A DNA stretch of 24,527 bases from Prevotellaceae bacterium UBA1710 (GTDB lineage Bacteria; Bacteroidota; Bacteroidia; Bacteroidales; Bacteroidaceae): the NCBI GenBank assembly GCA_002317355.1, contig DCJC01000071.1, positions 4,687 to 29,213 on the forward strand, given 5' to 3'. A program made the position numbers and the translations under genes. Within the stretch, counting starts at the first letter, position 1. Each line of letters begins with the position of its first letter. Below the pieces are notes generated by a model. It did no database searches and was not told the origin of the DNA. It saw only the letters and a program-made list of their open reading frames with translations. Shown piece after piece: positions 22,988 through 24,527 of the stretch.

Positions 22988-23141
22988 GGTAACAGGTAAC
23001 AAGTAACAATAAGGATTTTAGTGTATGCTCCAAAATTTTACTGAAAATATGGAAGGAGTTTAATACCTTATTATATATAGAAATTATAAAATAGGCAGTA
23101 AAGAACACTCGTTTTCTTATTGTTACTTGTTACTTGTTACC
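22988..23141. repeat. Long inverted pair of GTTAC arrays, copies 2 and 3
   Basis: The 26 nt at 22988-23013 (GGTAACA units, ending AATAAG) and the 26 nt at 23116-23141 are reverse complements at 25 positions; the one difference would be a G-U pair in RNA. They enclose about 100 AT-rich bases. Confidence 0.9.
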
Positions 23142-23220
23142 ACCAGCATGAAATATGAACAAAATGTGCGGATGCAAAGGAAATGATAAAATATGCAAAG
23201 TGTATGTGAGCGAATCATAC

Positions 23221-23228
23221 TAAATTTG
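23221..23228 (+). promoter_or_regulatory. -7 box of the mannanase promoter
   Basis: TAAATTTG matches TAnnTTTG and lies 38 bp before the start codon. No TTTG or TTG is seen at the right distance upstream. Confidence 0.5.
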
Positions 23229-23266
23229 CAAACGAAAACAATAACTAAAGCGATATCAAAAAAAAT

Positions 23267-24448
23267 ATGAGAAGACTACTGACACTATCTGTTGTCGTAT
23301 TATTGCATGTTGTGCTTGCAAGTGTCGTTGCAAGTGCAGCTAATCCTGTACCTCGTCAGAAACTGATCGACCGTATGGCAAAGATACAGCAGAAAGGCTA
23401 TATGTATGGTCATCAGGATGACCCGTTCTATGGCATCACATGGGATTGGGATAATGATCGCTCTGATACCTATGAGCTTGTAGGTGATTATCCCGGAGTC
23501 ATGGGATTTGATCTTGGTGGTCTTGAGGTAGGCGATGCAAAGAATCTTGATTCTGTGCCTTTTACCCGAATTCGTCAGGAGATAATCCGTCAGTATGAGC
23601 GAGGCGGAATCATTACTATCTCATGGCATCCTCGTAATCCTCTGCTCGGAACTACAGCTTGGATAGAGAATGACCTGAAAGCTTACGACGAGGCTGTTGC
23701 TGCCTTGAAGAAGATAAAGCGTGAAGACCTTATTCAGCAGATTGATAATCCGAAGCACACCGTCAAGTCGCTTCTTCCAGGTGGAAAGATGTCAGAGAAA
23801 TTTCAGTTGTGGCTTAAGCGCGTTTCTGATTTTCTCGTTACTCTCAAAGATAGCAAGGGTAATCAGATTCCTGTGATATTCCGTCCGTGGCATGAGAACA
23901 ACGGAAACTGGTTCTGGTGGGGGCAGGCTAACTGTTCGGATGCGGAATTCCATGCGTTCTGGAATCTTTCACAGGATTATATCAATGCTGTTGAAGTTGG
24001 TGATGGCACTTCCCTGAAAGACTATCTCGTTTGGTCTTATTCTCCAAATCTTCAGGGCTACTGGACAGAGGAGAAATGGATGGTAAGATACCCTGGTGAT
24101 GATCGTGTTGACTTGATCGGTGAAGATGCATACCAGTGGGGTAGTGAGGCTGACTTCAAGGCTGGTCTTGATGCTGACTTGAAGTTGATAACCAAGATTG
24201 CAAAGGAACATGGAAAGCTCATTGCTATGACCGAATGCGGTTATCAGAATTCTCCTGATGCTACTTGGTGGCAGCGTGTGTTCAAGCCAATCATTGAGAA
24301 ATATCCTGTGTGCTATTTCCTTCCTTGGCGCAATTATTCAAAGGAACACTTTGGAGCTGCAAAGGAAGCTAAGACTGCTGATGATTTCAAGGCGTGGGCA
24401 CAACAGAAGAATTTCTTGTTTGTGAAAGATATTAAGAAGATAAAGTAG
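23267..24448 (+). CDS. Secreted GH26 beta-mannanase (mannan endo-1,4-beta-mannosidase)
   Basis: Glycoside hydrolase family 26 enzymes cut beta-1,4-mannan chains with retention. The 393-residue protein has a signal peptide at residues 1-24 (VVLLHVVLASVVASA before ANPVP). There is no lipobox Cys, so it is probably periplasmic or secreted. The catalytic acid/base is Glu210 in RPWHENNGNWFWWG and the nucleophile Glu323 in MTECGYQ, both in the family's typical context. GHQDD near residue 48 and ITISWHPRNP near 116 are also family-like. No carbohydrate-binding module is visible. No SusC/SusD pair or other mannan genes lie upstream in the window; whatever follows is cut off by the window edge. Confidence 0.94.
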   Translation: MRRLLTLSVVVLLHVVLASVVASAANPVPRQKLIDRMAKIQQKGYMYGHQDDPFYGITWDWDNDRSDTYELVGDYPGVMGFDLGGLEVGDAKNLDSVPFTRIRQEIIRQYERGGIITISWHPRNPLLGTTAWIENDLKAYDEAVAALKKIKREDLIQQIDNPKHTVKSLLPGGKMSEKFQLWLKRVSDFLVTLKDSKGNQIPVIFRPWHENNGNWFWWGQANCSDAEFHAFWNLSQDYINAVEVGDGTSLKDYLVWSYSPNLQGYWTEEKWMVRYPGDDRVDLIGEDAYQWGSEADFKAGLDADLKLITKIAKEHGKLIAMTECGYQNSPDATWWQRVFKPIIEKYPVCYFLPWRNYSKEHFGAAKEAKTADDFKAWAQQKNFLFVKDIKKIK

Positions 24449-24527
24449 CCCACCCCGTCCCTCCCGAGGGGAAGTCGAAGATTGAGTATCTCCGAGTAGG
24501 TGTCAGGGCTCCTCCCCCCTTACCCCC
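24449..24527. repeat. C-run/G-run rich sequence after the mannanase gene (cut by window edge)
   Basis: CCCTCCCGAGGG, then further C-runs (GGCTCCTCCCCCCTTACCCCC) directly after the stop codon. It resembles the GC-rich sequences after map and carB and may be another copy of the same intergenic motif; the end is not seen. Confidence 0.55.

Larger units (their letters stand above)
22221..23266. other. Gene-free, repeat-rich 1.0 kb region
   Basis: No convincing gene is found between the uxaC terminator and the mannanase. Short reading frames in both directions lack family features and cross repeats. The region holds three GTTAC arrays, a multi-helix structure at 22389-22486, the 11-bp array C, and an inverted pair CGCTATT (22860s) / AATAGCG (22890s). 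The phrase GCTCCAAAAT occurs twice (about 22838 and 23025). The rest is AT-rich with nothing recognised. Confidence 0.7.

Noticed and set aside
22857..23108. An 83-residue minus-strand protein
   Set aside because: Low-complexity AT-rich translation crossing a GTTAC array, with no promoter and no family features.

Overview
This window looks like chromosomal DNA from a member of the Bacteroidales, most likely Prevotellaceae (Prevotella/Segatella-like). The evidence is: several promoters of the Bacteroidota type (TTTG, 19-20 nt, TAnnTTTG) placed before genes; a DUF4295 small protein after rpmB and rpmG; weak or absent Shine-Dalgarno sequences; and protein variants typical of the phylum (long PurF-like protein, CarA, HtpG, GH26 mannanase). 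The genus is inferred from family resemblance, not from a search.

Layout. 1-1.73 kb: two tandem paralogous secreted proteins, probably outer-membrane beta-barrels, ending at a strong two-way terminator. 1.93-5.55 kb (minus strand): htpG and a YihY/BrkB-family membrane protein, separated by a dispersed palindromic repeat. 5.70-6.13 kb (minus strand): RNase P RNA, with a clear promoter and a second, near-duplicate promoter upstream. 6.8-9.35 kb (plus): map, tsaD and a stand-alone CinA C-terminal domain (translation and tRNA modification; NMN deamidase family). 9.77-10.41 kb: ribosomal proteins L28 and L33 and DUF4295. 10.5-12.15 kb: an orphan response regulator and an orphan Wza-like export lipoprotein. 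12.24-20.47 kb: glmS, a long purF-like gene, carA and carB, a run of glutamine-amidotransferase enzymes feeding amino-sugar, purine, pyrimidine and arginine synthesis. 20.72-22.14 kb: uxaC. 23.27-24.45 kb: a secreted GH26 beta-mannanase. These last two are sugar-use genes.

The genes are mostly housekeeping. The unusual content is between them. Three intergenic sites (6297-6388, 6543-6658, 22548-22689) carry arrays of short repeats at an exact 11-bp spacing that turn round a centre, so that left-arm units mirror complementary right-arm units. Each has a different unit sequence but the same spacing and symmetry. An 8-bp phased array (5569-5680), a 7-bp array (16072-16099), a GTTAC array present three times (22.2-23.1 kb) and a two-copy palindromic element built of 9-10 bp units (4.05 and 9.36 kb) look like variations on the theme. 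The 1.1 kb gap after uxaC has no convincing gene and is filled with such structures, including a set of helices that cannot all form at once. The first 11-bp array lies between two nearly identical promoters that both point at rnpB.

All calls come from reading the sequence by eye; no database search, folding program or alignment was run.
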